Shown here in pieces: positions 53,584-63,313 of a DNA stretch of 64,000 bases. The position numbers and the translations under genes were made by a program. Under the pieces are notes generated by a model. The model was given only the letters and a program-made list of their open reading frames with translations. It did no database searches and was not told where the DNA came from. Each line of letters opens with the position of its first letter. Within the stretch, counting starts at the first letter, position 1. This DNA comes from Sulfurimonas sp. (lineage in GTDB: Bacteria > Campylobacterota > Campylobacteria > Campylobacterales > Sulfurimonadaceae), in NCBI RefSeq assembly GCF_028694605.1, contig NZ_JAQVKP010000008.1, forward strand, positions 51,908 through 115,907. Direction: 5' to 3'.

Positions 53584-54360
53584 ATGAGCAGAGTAACGTT
53601 TGAGATTCCGGAACTGGCATCCATGAAAAAGTATCCAAAAGAGCTTTTTTATCGTGGAAATCTTGAACTTTTACAAAGAACAAAAGTCTCTATAGTAGGA
53701 AGCCGCAAACCTACAAAATACTCAAGAATGATGGTCGAGAAGCTCTCCGGTGAACTTGCAAAAGGCGGCGTTTGTGTTGTAAGCGGCGGCGCTATGGGCA
53801 TAGACGCAACAGCTCATTTGGGAGCAAAAAGTACCGATACGATAGCAGTTCTGCCATGCGGTGCTGATGTGCGCTACCCCGCCGTCAATAAAAATATGCT
53901 TATAGATATAGAGAAAAACGGACTTTTGTTAAGTCAGTTTGAGGATGGGTTTGCGGCTACGCCATGGAGTTTTGTAGTTCGCAATGAGCTTGTTGTGGCA
54001 CTCGGTAGTGTGCTAGTGGTCGGAGAAGCAGAGATAGATAGCGGTACGATGAGAAGTGTGGAATTTGCGCTTGCGATGGGTAAGGAGATTTTTGTTCTTC
54101 CGCAACGCCTTGGCGAGAGCTGCGGAACAAACAGGCTTCTTAAAGAGAAAAAAGCAGAGGCAATTTATGATATAGATGCTTTTGTCGCCAGATTTTGCAA
54201 TCCCGAGAAAATAATGGAGAAAAAAGAGGATGAGTTTCTTCTTTTTTGTGCTGCCAATCCAACTTATGATGAAGCAGTCGCAAAATTTCCTCAAAGAGTT
54301 TTTGAAGCAGAACTCAGCGGTGAAATTGAGGTGGTTAATGGTGCTATAAGATTAGCATAG
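53584..54360 (+). CDS. dprA: DNA-processing protein DprA
   Basis: Loads RecA on incoming single strands during natural transformation. The 258 residues have an N-terminal lead-in and the Rossmann-like DprA core: SIVGSRKPTKYSR, VVSGGAMGIDATAH, AVLPCGADVRYPAVN, then FVVRNELVVALG and VLPQRLGESCGTNRLL. It is shorter than many DprAs. The last 60 residues are weakly conserved and there is no clear winged-helix domain. The 3' end overlaps queA by 17 bases (convergent). Confidence 0.9.
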   Translation: MSRVTFEIPELASMKKYPKELFYRGNLELLQRTKVSIVGSRKPTKYSRMMVEKLSGELAKGGVCVVSGGAMGIDATAHLGAKSTDTIAVLPCGADVRYPAVNKNMLIDIEKNGLLLSQFEDGFAATPWSFVVRNELVVALGSVLVVGEAEIDSGTMRSVEFALAMGKEIFVLPQRLGESCGTNRLLKEKKAEAIYDIDAFVARFCNPEKIMEKKEDEFLLFCAANPTYDEAVAKFPQRVFEAELSGEIEVVNGAIRLA

Positions 54361-55372
54361 CATCGCCGTAAGAGTAAAATCTGTAGTGCTCTTTTATGGC
54401 GGCAGCGTATAGCTCTTTTGCTTTTTCAAGCCCCACGAAAGAGGCGACAAGCATAAGAAGCGTCGATTTTGGCAAGTGAAAGTTTGTAAGAAGATGGTTT
54501 ACTCTTATGGGTTGGTTGTTTGGGTGTAAAAAGAGATTTGCCTCTCCACGCTCCTTATCTTTGTTTCTGACATAATACTCAATCGTTCTTGTTGATGTTG
54601 TTCCGATACTCAGTATGGGTTTGTCTGAATCAAGAAGCTCTTTTGCCTGCGGTGAAATCTCATAATATTCCGAGTGCATCGGATGGTCTGTGATAGTTTT
54701 GCATTCAACGGGTTTAAATGTTCCGCTTCCGACATGAAGCGTGATGTAGGCGTGAGTAAAATTTGCACAAACTCTCCGGTGTTGCTCTTTGGTAAAGTGC
54801 AGTGATGCCGTCGGTGCGGCTACTGCTCCCTCTTCTTTGGCAAAAACACTCTGGTACTCCGTGGTATCTTCTTGGTTGTCTTCTCTTTGGATATATGGAG
54901 GAAGAGGAATGTGCCCGATTTTGTCTATGATGGGAAGAAGCTCTTCAAAGCGTAAAATATTTCCATTTTGGTAGAAATTTACTACTCTGCTGCCGTCTTC
55001 AAGCAACTCTTTGACATTCGCAACGAGGCTGTTTTCAAAGATGATTTTTGTGTCGGCTTTTACTCTTCCTCGTATGAAAACATGGATATCGTGTGCGTTT
55101 AAGGCTCTGTTGATGAGAAGTTCAAGTTTTGCGCCACTCTCTTTTTCGCCAAAGAGTCTTGCCTTTATAACTTTTGTATCATTGAAAATAAGTGCGCAAT
55201 TTTGTGGGATAAAACGCTCTAAATCGTAAAAATTGACATGGGAGACTTCATTTGTTGCTCTGTTGTAAACAAGAAGTCTCGCACTATCTCTTGGATGGGC
55301 AGGGTGGGTTGCTATTAGCTCTTTTGGGAGAGTAAAATCATAGCTGGATGTGAGCAGCTCACTGCTGCTCAT
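54344..55372 (-). CDS. queA: tRNA preQ1(34) S-adenosylmethionine ribosyltransferase-isomerase
   Basis: Transfers the ribosyl part of SAM to preQ1 in tRNA, giving epoxyqueuosine. The 342 residues fit the family. Motifs are YDFTLPKELIATHPAHPRDSARLLV, NDTKVIKARLFG, GRVKADTKIIF, TASLHFTKE, LHVGSGTFKPVE and TSTRTIEYYV. It lies one base downstream of tatC on the same strand, so tatB-tatC-queA is one operon. Confidence 0.96.
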   Translation of the reverse strand: MSSSELLTSSYDFTLPKELIATHPAHPRDSARLLVYNRATNEVSHVNFYDLERFIPQNCALIFNDTKVIKARLFGEKESGAKLELLINRALNAHDIHVFIRGRVKADTKIIFENSLVANVKELLEDGSRVVNFYQNGNILRFEELLPIIDKIGHIPLPPYIQREDNQEDTTEYQSVFAKEEGAVAAPTASLHFTKEQHRRVCANFTHAYITLHVGSGTFKPVECKTITDHPMHSEYYEISPQAKELLDSDKPILSIGTTSTRTIEYYVRNKDKERGEANLFLHPNNQPIRVNHLLTNFHLPKSTLLMLVASFVGLEKAKELYAAAIKEHYRFYSYGDAMLIL

Positions 55373-55373
55373 T

Positions 55374-56174
55374 TTAACTTTCTATCCTTTTTGTATCATT
55401 CTCTTCATCATCATCTTCTTCTTCACTCTCATCTTCTGCTGAAGCTGGGTTGACTGCTCTGACAATAAGGATAGAGACGCCGTACAGAAGAATAAGAGGA
55501 AATGCCATAAGAAGCTGTGTGAGAACGTCAGGCGGAGTAAGCAGAGCCGCTACGATAAATATGATAACGATGGCATATCTGAAAAACTCTATCATCTGTC
55601 TGTCGTTAACCATGCCAAGAAGTGCCAGCGTATAGGCAAAAACAGGTAGCTCAAAAGCGATACCAAAACCAAACATAATTTTTGTAAAAAAGCCTACATA
55701 ATCCTCTATATTGATAAGAGGAGTAAACTTGAAACTACCAAAAGCGATAAGAAAATCAAAACCAAAAGGCGTGACGATGTAGTAGGCAAACATGACCCCG
55801 ATAGCAAACATAATCGTTCCGCCAAATATAAAAGGCATAACCATCTTTTTTTCATTTGCATAAAGAGCCGGAGCTACAAACGCCCAGATTTGAGCAAGTA
55901 TGATAGGAAGCGCACCGATGATTGCCGCAAAGAAAGAGACTTTAAGGGCTACAAAAAATGCTCCGCCTACTTGGTTTGTCGTAACCATTCCATCAGCTGC
56001 GTGAACAGAGACTTTGCCTACTTCTAAAAGGGCCGCATTTAGTGGCGCAACTATCCATGCTAAAAGAGGCTCATGAAAAGCGAACATAACAAAAAACATA
56101 ACTATCAAGCTGGCAACAGAGATGGCAAGCCTTTTTCTAAGTTCTATCAGGTGTGGTTTTATCTCATCAAACAT
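55374..56174 (-). CDS. tatC: Sec-independent translocase subunit TatC
   Basis: Receptor core of the twin-arginine export system. The 266 residues hold six membrane helices, with the signature HLIELRKRL at the N-terminus and the loop containing VAPALYANEKK and the Glu-rich F-E-L-P-V-F (FELPVFAYTLALLGM) segment. The cytosolic C-terminus is very acidic (EEDDDEEND). It overlaps tatB by eight bases. TatA is not in this window. Confidence 0.96.
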   Translation of the reverse strand: MFDEIKPHLIELRKRLAISVASLIVMFFVMFAFHEPLLAWIVAPLNAALLEVGKVSVHAADGMVTTNQVGGAFFVALKVSFFAAIIGALPIILAQIWAFVAPALYANEKKMVMPFIFGGTIMFAIGVMFAYYIVTPFGFDFLIAFGSFKFTPLINIEDYVGFFTKIMFGFGIAFELPVFAYTLALLGMVNDRQMIEFFRYAIVIIFIVAALLTPPDVLTQLLMAFPLILLYGVSILIVRAVNPASAEDESEEEDDDEENDTKRIES

Positions 56175-56589
56175 TTTTGTTGTCTTCTTTTTTCTCTATA
56201 GTTTCTTCACTCTTTTTCTTTGGGAGTGTTACTTCGTCAGGTTTGGTTTGTGCCGGAGGCGTGACCGGTTTTTCCGGTGCATCAAAAATGCCGTTAAATT
56301 CATCATCTTCAAGCGTTGTCAATTTCGCTGCCATCTGCTTTATGTCAGTAGCGCTTTTAACTTTGTCTCCAACATCGGTAAGCTCTTTTTTGTAAGCTAG
56401 AGCCTCTTCTTTCATGGTTTTGACATTCATCTCTTCTTCTATGGTGCTTTTCATATTGTTTATCGTGTTTTTTGTATTTCTAAAAAATTTTGCTATTTGA
56501 ACCATTGTTTCAGGCAATTTATCGGGACCAAGGAACAAAATGGCAATAATTGCAATGACAAGTATCTCTGTAAAACCCATACCAAACAT
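56167..56589 (-). CDS. tatB: Sec-independent translocase subunit TatB
   Basis: A 140-residue protein with one N-terminal membrane helix (MGFTEILVIAIIAILFLGPDKLPE), amphipathic helices after the FGPxxLP-type hinge, and a charged C-terminus. TatB binds the signal peptide together with TatC. The GPDKLPE hinge and the tatC overlap distinguish it from TatA. Confidence 0.92.
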   Translation of the reverse strand: MFGMGFTEILVIAIIAILFLGPDKLPETMVQIAKFFRNTKNTINNMKSTIEEEMNVKTMKEEALAYKKELTDVGDKVKSATDIKQMAAKLTTLEDDEFNGIFDAPEKPVTPPAQTKPDEVTLPKKKSEETIEKKEDNKNV

Positions 56590-56640
56590 AAAAAATCCTC
56601 AAGTTGTAATTGCGGCAATTCTAGCTAAAAAAAAATTAAA

Positions 56641-57693
56641 CTACGATATAAAAATGGCAATTTCATCTGCTAAGAGATACTCTGTGTTGTAAAAAGTGCC
56701 ATTTTGAAATATAAGTTTTTTTTCATTTACTAAAAGAGAGGCTCTTTGAAGCTCTTGCGCAGTGAGTGTCTCTTGCTTGATTCCGACACAAGAGCGTAAT
56801 CCTAAAAAGATTTTCTCTAGTCTGCTCTCTTCATCGCTAAGCACCTCTTTGCGGATGTTTAAAGGGCTACTGATGTAGGCTTCAACATCTGAGGTTGGGT
56901 AAAATCTCTCATCTGCGAGTTTACCGACAGCTCCGCTTCCAAGCCCGATGTACTCTTTGTACTCCCAGTATCCGAGATTGTGCCTGCTTTTGCATTTGCC
57001 AAAGTTGCTGATCTCATACTGCTCAAATCCAAAAGCTTTTATTTTTTCAAAAAGCCAATTTGTAAGCTCTAGCCTCTCATTTGACATGTGTGGTTTTGAC
57101 GCAAACGGTGTTCCCTCTTCAATGGTTAGAGCATAAGCGCTGAGGTGGTTGATGGGAAGTGTAAAAGCGGTGTTTAAGTCCTCTTGTAAAAGCTCTTTGG
57201 TGTCACCGAATGTAGCATAGATAAGGTCAAGCGAGATATTTTCAAACCCAGCCTCTTTTGCGTGTAAAACTGCATTTTTGGCTTGAATAGGGGAGTGCGC
57301 ACGGTTTAGTAGGCGCAATTTCTCTTTGTTAAAACTCTGCACACCAAAACTTATGCGATTTACTCCAAGTGCATACATCCCATTTAGCCACTCTTTTGTT
57401 GCACTGTTTGGGTTTGCTTCGCTTGTTATCTCGGCATCTTTTTTGAGGTAGGGTTTGAGTTTTTCAAAGAGCTTTTTGTATAGTTTCGGCTCTACGGTCG
57501 AGGGCGTGCCACCGCCTATAAAGAGTGTTTCGATGGAATTTGGAGCAACACAAAAGCGCTCTAGCTCAAAGTCGAGCTGCACCAAGAGTGCTTCCATGTA
57601 CTTCTCTTTTAGGTGAAACTTGTCAACGTAAGAGTTAAAAGAGCAGTAGTAGCACTTTGAGTCGCAAAACGGGATGTGAATATAGAGCAACAT
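56641..57693 (-). CDS. hemW: Radical SAM protein HemW (heme chaperone-like)
   Basis: A 350-residue protein of the HemW group. The cluster motif is PFCDSKCYYCSFNSY (C-x3-C-x2-C), followed by TLFIGGGTPS, ITSEANPNS, ISFGVQSF, ISLDLIYATFGD and SAYALTIEEGTPF. The HemW-type VGKL segment and winged domain come next. HemW binds heme and delivers it to respiratory enzymes, and it is not a coproporphyrinogen oxidase. It begins three bases after the chemoreceptor gene. Confidence 0.92.
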   Translation of the reverse strand: MLLYIHIPFCDSKCYYCSFNSYVDKFHLKEKYMEALLVQLDFELERFCVAPNSIETLFIGGGTPSTVEPKLYKKLFEKLKPYLKKDAEITSEANPNSATKEWLNGMYALGVNRISFGVQSFNKEKLRLLNRAHSPIQAKNAVLHAKEAGFENISLDLIYATFGDTKELLQEDLNTAFTLPINHLSAYALTIEEGTPFASKPHMSNERLELTNWLFEKIKAFGFEQYEISNFGKCKSRHNLGYWEYKEYIGLGSGAVGKLADERFYPTSDVEAYISSPLNIRKEVLSDEESRLEKIFLGLRSCVGIKQETLTAQELQRASLLVNEKKLIFQNGTFYNTEYLLADEIAIFIS

Positions 57694-57696
57694 CTC

Positions 57697-58815
57697 TTAT
57701 TTTGAGAGGTTGCTAAGTGTTGCGATGATTTCATCCATTTTGTTGCTGATTAGACTGACATCGCTTGAAATGTCATTTACTTCCCTTGCATTTCTGTTGA
57801 GCGTATCAGAACTCTCGGCAATTGACTGTATAAGGATGTTTGTTGTCGCAGAGGTTTCTGCCAGACTTTTTTGTGTTCTCTCTGCAAGTTTGCGTACTTC
57901 ATCGGCTACAACGGCAAAACCGCGACCATGTTCGCCGGCACGTGCAGCTTCGATAGCAGCGTTAAGTGCCAAGAGGTTTGTCTGTTCTGCAATGTCACCG
58001 ATGGTTGCCAAAATCGTCTTTGTTTCGTTTGCGTTTGTAACAAGGGTTTGAAGACCTTGAACCATGTCGTCCTCTTTTTGTGCAACACTGTGGATACGCT
58101 CTACCGCATCACTAATCATCTCTTTTAGCTCTTTGATGGTTGAGTTTGTAATCTTTGTGATGGTCTCATTTAATCTTTTGGAAGATTCGACTATCGTCTC
58201 TTGGTTTTCATGGTTTTTTTGCTCCATGCTCTGAAGTGCTTCACCCAAAGAGTTGATATTGTTGAGCAAGTCGGCCATTTTTGCTTCAACATGCACCTGA
58301 CTTCTTGTTGCAAAAAGTCCTTGTGAGAATTTTTGAAGTGTTGAAATGGCATTATCAAGATTTTTCTCTGAAGCATCAAGCATATTGTTGAGACTGTTGC
58401 GCAGTACGTGAACATAAGGTGTTTTTGAGTTAGAGGAAATTCTGCATGAGTAGTGACCTCTTGCGACTTTATCGGTTAAGAGAACCATCTCTCCCGCAAC
58501 TTTTGTATCTTCTAAAACAGAGTTTTGATATGCAGTTACAATTTTGTTAAAGTTTGCTTCAGCTTCACTTGCAGGGTTTTCATTAAGGCTAATTTTGTTT
58601 CTTTTAAACTCCATTACCTCTATAAGTTCTAATCTCTTCTGATTAATAACATTAGAGGCAGCTTTTGAAGTTGCAAAAGTATTTAGTGCAAAAACAAGTG
58701 CGAAAGTCAGGAATGCTACTGCTGCGTGGATAACCGCCGAATCAGTGAGAAAAATAGAGGCGAGGAGAACTGTAAAAGCTATAGCGATAATACTATTTTT
58801 TGTTATGTTGTTCAT
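57697..58815 (-). CDS. Methyl-accepting chemotaxis protein, CetA-like
   Basis: A 372-residue chemoreceptor with two N-terminal membrane helices (residues 8-47) and almost no periplasmic loop. It then has a HAMP-like linker and the signalling domain. The hairpin tip reads [20 protein letters not shown], the CheA/CheW contact site. Lack of a ligand domain fits an energy-taxis receptor that reads signals from a separate PAS protein, as CetA does with CetB in Campylobacter. Its PAS partner gene is nine bases upstream. Confidence 0.85.
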   Translation of the reverse strand: MNNITKNSIIAIAFTVLLASIFLTDSAVIHAAVAFLTFALVFALNTFATSKAASNVINQKRLELIEVMEFKRNKISLNENPASEAEANFNKIVTAYQNSVLEDTKVAGEMVLLTDKVARGHYSCRISSNSKTPYVHVLRNSLNNMLDASEKNLDNAISTLQKFSQGLFATRSQVHVEAKMADLLNNINSLGEALQSMEQKNHENQETIVESSKRLNETITKITNSTIKELKEMISDAVERIHSVAQKEDDMVQGLQTLVTNANETKTILATIGDIAEQTNLLALNAAIEAARAGEHGRGFAVVADEVRKLAERTQKSLAETSATTNILIQSIAESSDTLNRNAREVNDISSDVSLISNKMDEIIATLSNLSK

Positions 58816-58824
58816 GTGTGATTC

Positions 58825-59208
58825 CTAGTTTAATGTACTGTAGAGTGCTTGTGCCTGTGCTATCTCTTCAGGGGAAGGTTTTCTTCTGCAAGACAGGTAT
58901 GTCTGTTCCTTTCTTGTTGCATCATACATAGGATAAACTGTTGCATAAACCCAGTAAAAACCGCCGTCTTTTGTCATGTTTTTGACATAACCGTCCCATA
59001 CTTTACCGTTTTTTATGGTCTCCCACAAATCTTTGAAGGCAGCTTTTGGCATATCTCTGTGACGTACGATATTGTGCGGTTTTCCGACAAGCTCTTCAAG
59101 AGAGTAGCCCGCAACCTTACAAAAGTCATCATTTGCAAAGAGAATCTTTCCTTTTGCGTCTGTTTGAGAAACTAAAAAATCATCATTTTTTAAGACATAC
59201 TCTTTCAT
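58825..59208 (-). CDS. Single PAS-domain protein, CetB/Aer-like
   Basis: A 127-residue PAS protein. GKPHNIVRHRDMPKAAFKDLW and the later KDGGFYWVYATVYPMYD are the Aer/CetB FAD-binding PAS signature (given as parts). It has no membrane helix. In Campylobacter CetB binds FAD, senses the redox state and signals through CetA. The gene sits nine bases before the CetA-like receptor on the same strand. Confidence 0.88.
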   Translation of the reverse strand: MKEYVLKNDDFLVSQTDAKGKILFANDDFCKVAGYSLEELVGKPHNIVRHRDMPKAAFKDLWETIKNGKVWDGYVKNMTKDGGFYWVYATVYPMYDATRKEQTYLSCRRKPSPEEIAQAQALYSTLN

Positions 59209-59329
59209 TGTTTATCTCTATTTTTTGGAATATGTCGCAATTATAACATGTAAAAAATTGGATTGGTAACAAATTAGTTTATTTTAAACCCATCTTTTGT
59301 ACAATTGCGCCACAAAATGAGGAAGTGAA

Positions 59330-59803
59330 ATGATGAATCAAAAAGATTTGTATCGTCCCAATGTTGCTATGGTGATAGTCTCTAGCGATTATCCAAACTC
59401 AAGAGAGATTTTTTTGGCACAGCGTAACGATTTGCTTGATGTTTGGCAGTTTCCTCAGGGCGGAATTGATGAGGGTGAAGAGGTGCTAGAGGCTCTTTTT
59501 CGTGAACTTCAAGAGGAGATAGGCACGCAAAGCGTTGAGGTGATTGCCGAATTTCCTGAATGGATATCGTATGATTTTCCTCCCAAAATTGCCCAGAGCA
59601 TGAAGCCTTTTATAGGGCAAAAGCAGAGATATTTTTTAGTGAAATTGAATGAAGATGCGGTTATAAACATTGAGACGCAGCATCCGGAATTTTGCGATTA
59701 TAAGTTTGTAAGTGTCGATGAAGCACTGAGCATGAGTGCTAGTTTCAAAAAAAATGTGTATGAGAGCGTGATTAGTTATTTCAAAAAAGAGGGATTATTG
59801 TAG
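59330..59803 (+). CDS. rppH: RNA pyrophosphohydrolase (Nudix)
   Basis: Removes pyrophosphate from the 5' end of mRNAs to start decay. The 157 residues show YRPNVAMVI, the Nudix box GGIDEGEEVLEALFRELQEE with IG following, and YDFP, as in RppH/NudH and Helicobacter InvA. GAGGAAGTG lies before the ATG pair at 59330/59333, so either ATG is possible. One base separates it from lysC. Confidence 0.93.
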   Translation: MMNQKDLYRPNVAMVIVSSDYPNSREIFLAQRNDLLDVWQFPQGGIDEGEEVLEALFRELQEEIGTQSVEVIAEFPEWISYDFPPKIAQSMKPFIGQKQRYFLVKLNEDAVINIETQHPEFCDYKFVSVDEALSMSASFKKNVYESVISYFKKEGLL

Positions 59804-61015
59804 ATGTTGATAGTTCAAAAATTTGGCGGAACGAGTGTTGGTGATTTGGAGCGTATCCAGAATGTGGCAAATCGTGTAAGTGAGACAAAAAAAGCCGGAA
59901 ATGATGTGGTGGTGGTTGTCTCTGCAATGAGCGGCGAGACAAACAAGCTTGTGGCGTATGCAGAGCATTTCTCAAAAAACCCTGCACGCGGCGAGGTGGA
60001 TATGCTGCTAAGTTCCGGCGAGCGTGTTACTGCCTCGCTTTTGGCGATTGCACTTAGCGAGATGGGATTTCCTGCTGTTTCTATGAGCGGGAGAAAAGCC
60101 GGGATTGTAACGGATAATGTCCACACAAAAGCACGTATAGAAGAGATTGACCCGACGGCTATGAATGAAGCGCTTAAAGAGGGCAAGATTATAGTGGTTG
60201 CCGGATTTCAAGGGGTTTCTCAAGACGGTAATGTTACTACTTTGGGGCGTGGCGGGAGTGACCTCTCGGCAGTTGCTATTGCCGGTGCCATCAAGGCGGA
60301 CTTATGTGAGATATACACGGATGTGAGCGGGATTTTTACTACCGACCCGCGTATAGAGCCAAAGGCGAAAAAGCTTAATGAAATCTCTTATGACGAGATG
60401 CTAGAACTCGCCTCTTTGGGTGCAAAAGTGCTTCAAAACCGCTCTGTTGAGCTGGCAAAAAAATTAAACGTAAACTTAGTAACAAGAACAAGTTTTACTA
60501 ACGAAGAGGGAACATTAATCACAAAGGAAGAAAATATTATGGAAAAACCATTAGTTAGCGGAATTGCACTCGACAAAAATCAAGCACGTGTTTCATTGGT
60601 CGGCGTAAAAGATAGACCGGGAATCGCATCGGATATCTTCACAAAACTCTCAAACAACAATGTCAATATTGATATGATTGTTCAAAATATCGGGTATGAC
60701 GGCAAAGCAAATATGGACTTTACTGTTCCTAAAGGCGATTTGAATGACGCAAAAAATGTTGTAGAGTCATTTGTAAAAGAGTCTGAAGTAGATGCGGTAT
60801 CTTATGATGAAAATATCTGTAAAGTTTCTATCGTCGGGGTTGGTATGAAGTCACACACGGGTGTTGCGGCAAAGGCGTTTGCAACTATGGCGGCTGAAAA
60901 TATCAATATCAACATGATTTCAACATCAGAGATAAAAATCTCTATGATTATTGCAGAAAAATATGCGGAGCTTGCAGTAAGAGCTTTACATAGCGCATAC
61001 GAACTCGATAAGTAG
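59804..61015 (+). CDS. lysC: Aspartate kinase
   Basis: Phosphorylates aspartate for lysine (DAP), threonine and methionine synthesis. The 403 residues have the kinase N-terminus VQKFGGTSVGD, VTLGRGGSDLSAVA, and CEIYTDVSGIFTTDPR, followed by two ACT domains (about 265-403) that usually sense lysine or threonine. It begins directly after rppH and is followed by hobA after four bases. Confidence 0.96.
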   Translation: MLIVQKFGGTSVGDLERIQNVANRVSETKKAGNDVVVVVSAMSGETNKLVAYAEHFSKNPARGEVDMLLSSGERVTASLLAIALSEMGFPAVSMSGRKAGIVTDNVHTKARIEEIDPTAMNEALKEGKIIVVAGFQGVSQDGNVTTLGRGGSDLSAVAIAGAIKADLCEIYTDVSGIFTTDPRIEPKAKKLNEISYDEMLELASLGAKVLQNRSVELAKKLNVNLVTRTSFTNEEGTLITKEENIMEKPLVSGIALDKNQARVSLVGVKDRPGIASDIFTKLSNNNVNIDMIVQNIGYDGKANMDFTVPKGDLNDAKNVVESFVKESEVDAVSYDENICKVSIVGVGMKSHTGVAAKAFATMAAENININMISTSEIKISMIIAEKYAELAVRALHSAYELDK

Positions 61016-61019
61016 CCTT

Positions 61020-61568
61020 ATGCAGGAGTTTGCTCAATGGAGTCTGGATGCCATACGAGAAGAAGGCGGTTGTTTTAGCTGGATAGAAGAACAGCGTTTT
61101 GACTGGACAACTACTACTTCTCAAGCGTTGGAGCAGATTTTAAGCGGCAAAACAATCATTCTGGTTACTGATGAGAAGAGAAAGTGGTTTGAGACCTATC
61201 TTCTGGATTTTTTAAACGCATCATTGACAGATAGACCGCTTCTTCCCATTGTCAGCATTGATAGCATCTACAGACACTATAACAATATAAGCGGCGGAGA
61301 GATGATTGATGTGGTGGAGGATATGATTTCTTTGGCACATAAAGATGAGTACTTTTTTTGGTATATCGGCAGAGGCGATGATAAAAGAGCAGATATCGCA
61401 AAGAGAAAAGATACAAGTTATTTTTGGATTTTTGATGAAGAGTATTTAAACGCATTTCACCTCAAATCTTACGATAAACTGCTTGATATAAAGCTTTTGC
61501 AGCTCTACCGTCTCTTTAATGCTTCTCTCAATGCAGCGATGTTTGGAGAGGTTGATGTCGGAGCTTGA
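61020..61568 (+). CDS. hobA: DnaA-initiator-associating protein HobA
   Basis: A 182-residue protein with the HobA pattern (WSLDAIREEGGCFSWIEEQR, TIILVTDEKRKWFETYLL in parts), a structural homologue of DiaA known from Helicobacter pylori. It holds DnaA molecules together at oriC. It overlaps the holB start by 14 bases. HobA is known only in Campylobacterota, so it supports the assignment of the window. Confidence 0.92.
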   Translation: MQEFAQWSLDAIREEGGCFSWIEEQRFDWTTTTSQALEQILSGKTIILVTDEKRKWFETYLLDFLNASLTDRPLLPIVSIDSIYRHYNNISGGEMIDVVEDMISLAHKDEYFFWYIGRGDDKRADIAKRKDTSYFWIFDEEYLNAFHLKSYDKLLDIKLLQLYRLFNASLNAAMFGEVDVGA

Positions 61569-62172
61569 TTTTACAAAGAGCCACATCATTATCTCTGCAA
61601 ATATAGAAGCCGAGTTTGAAGGGCTTAAAGGCGCACTCAAACCAAAAAGAGTTGTGGGTTTTATAGAAGATGAGTTTAAAATCGAACACGCAAAAGCGGC
61701 AGTGGCAGAGGCGTACATAAGCGAATCAGAGACGAAGTACATCATTTTAGGCGCAAACCACTTCAACACAATTTCGCAAAACTCACTTCTAAAAGCACTC
61801 GAAGAGCCTCCTAGAAATATAGAATTTATTATCATAGTGCCTACGACTTCCAATCTCCTTCCAACAGTTCGTTCCCGTTTGCCGATACTCAAAAAAAAGC
61901 AAGAGCGTATCTTGCAGGAGTTCCCTTTTTCTCTTGCCAAGTTAGAATACAAGAATGTTTTTGACTTTTTAAAAATGGTTTCAAAGATTAGCAAGAGTGA
62001 AGCACAAGAGTTAACGGAGGCGCTTTACTACCGTGCAACGGTTGTGGATAAGCTTCTGCTCTCCAATGCACAACTTGAAAATTTTGACAAGGCATACAGA
62101 CTTTTAGAACTAAATGCCAGACCGCAAAGTGTTTTTGCGCTTTTGCTTATGGGGTTTATAAATGGAAATTGA
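61555..62172 (+). CDS. holB: DNA polymerase III delta' subunit
   Basis: A 205-residue clamp-loader subunit. I choose the ATG at 61555 (MSELDFTKS), inside the hobA 3' end, over the frame from 61519. It has IDEFKIEHAKAAV-like central parts, SQNSLLKALEEPP and IVPTTSNLLPTVRSRL, which are hallmarks of delta'. It lacks the N-terminal P-loop part of longer forms, as usual in this phylum. It overlaps folP by 11 bases. Confidence 0.88.
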   Translation: MSELDFTKSHIIISANIEAEFEGLKGALKPKRVVGFIEDEFKIEHAKAAVAEAYISESETKYIILGANHFNTISQNSLLKALEEPPRNIEFIIIVPTTSNLLPTVRSRLPILKKKQERILQEFPFSLAKLEYKNVFDFLKMVSKISKSEAQELTEALYYRATVVDKLLLSNAQLENFDKAYRLLELNARPQSVFALLLMGFINGN

Positions 62173-63304
62173 AGTTTTATCACGTGATATCTTAGTGGAG
62201 AAATATCTCAAAAATCTCAAAGTAGATGCCGGCGGCGTTGCCATTATGACATCAAAGGCGGCGCATCATCTTATACTTTTACGAGATTTGCATGTCGGGG
62301 CGGCAAATATCTTGAAGCAAGATGCGCTGAGTGTGGGAGCTGATTTGGCAGTGCCTCGCGGGACGGTTGTAGCAAAGACGCCGTTTGTGGATGCGCTTCT
62401 TATTGCAACTTCAAGACAGCTTCAAACTCTTAGCAAAAAAGAGCTGGCACAGCCTTTTGGACTCAAAGATGTTGCGAAAAAACTTCAAGATATTTTACGC
62501 TCAAAAAAGCCTTCAAAAGTAGAGGTGATGGGTGTCGTCAATGCGAATGACGATAGTTTTTATTCAGGCTCTCGGTTTCAAGAAAAAGAGGCAATTGAGA
62601 GAGTGCGAAAGATGATAGAAGAGGGTGCGGATATCATCGACATAGGCGGTGTCTCTTCTGCTCCAAACTCCAAAAAAGTAACAAAAGAGGAAGAGCTACG
62701 ACGCTTAAAGCCGATTCTTGATTTGATTCAAGGCGAAAAACTTTACAAAGAGGTACAATTTAGTATAGACAGTTATGAGCCTCTTGTGATTGAGTATGCG
62801 CTTGATCGAGGTTTTAGTATCGTCAACGATATAACGGGATTGGCAGATGATGAGGTGTGTAAGCTTTGTGCGCACAGCGGTGCAAAAGCGGTGATTATGC
62901 ATATGCAAGGTACACCGCAAACGATGCAACACAAACCGGAGTATGAACATATCTTGAGTGATGTTTTTTCGTTTTTTGAGCAAAGGGTAGCAAAAGCCGC
63001 TTCCTTTGGGGTGGAAAATGTTGTTTTGGATGTGGGTATAGGTTTTGGAAAGACGCTGGAGCATAATTTGATGCTACTCAAGCATCATGAACACTTTCTC
63101 GCTCTTGGCAAGCCGCTGCTTGTCGGTGCTTCAAGAAAATCGATGATAGACAAGATTTCGCCGTCTCTGCCGCATCAGAGGCTTTCAGGAACGATTGCTC
63201 TGCATCTTGAAGCGGTAAAAAACGGAGCATCTATAGTTCGGGTGCATGATGTGTTTGAGCATGTTCAGGCTCTTAAGGTACAAAAAGCGTTAAGCGAGAT
63301 ATAG
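62162..63304 (+). CDS. folP: Dihydropteroate synthase
   Basis: Joins pABA to the pterin diphosphate in folate synthesis and is the target of sulfonamides. The 380 residues comprise an N-terminal extension of about 115 residues typical of Campylobacterota and the TIM barrel: VEVMGVVNANDDSFYSGSRF, IIDIGGVSS, FSIVNDITGL, VIMHMQGTPQTM and GIGFGKTLEHN. The last segments are LVGASRKS and VRVHDV. The pterin loop reads NANDDS in place of the common N-x-TPDS. Confidence 0.93.
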   Translation: MEIEVLSRDILVEKYLKNLKVDAGGVAIMTSKAAHHLILLRDLHVGAANILKQDALSVGADLAVPRGTVVAKTPFVDALLIATSRQLQTLSKKELAQPFGLKDVAKKLQDILRSKKPSKVEVMGVVNANDDSFYSGSRFQEKEAIERVRKMIEEGADIIDIGGVSSAPNSKKVTKEEELRRLKPILDLIQGEKLYKEVQFSIDSYEPLVIEYALDRGFSIVNDITGLADDEVCKLCAHSGAKAVIMHMQGTPQTMQHKPEYEHILSDVFSFFEQRVAKAASFGVENVVLDVGIGFGKTLEHNLMLLKHHEHFLALGKPLLVGASRKSMIDKISPSLPHQRLSGTIALHLEAVKNGASIVRVHDVFEHVQALKVQKALSEI

Positions 63305-63313
63305 GATAAACAG

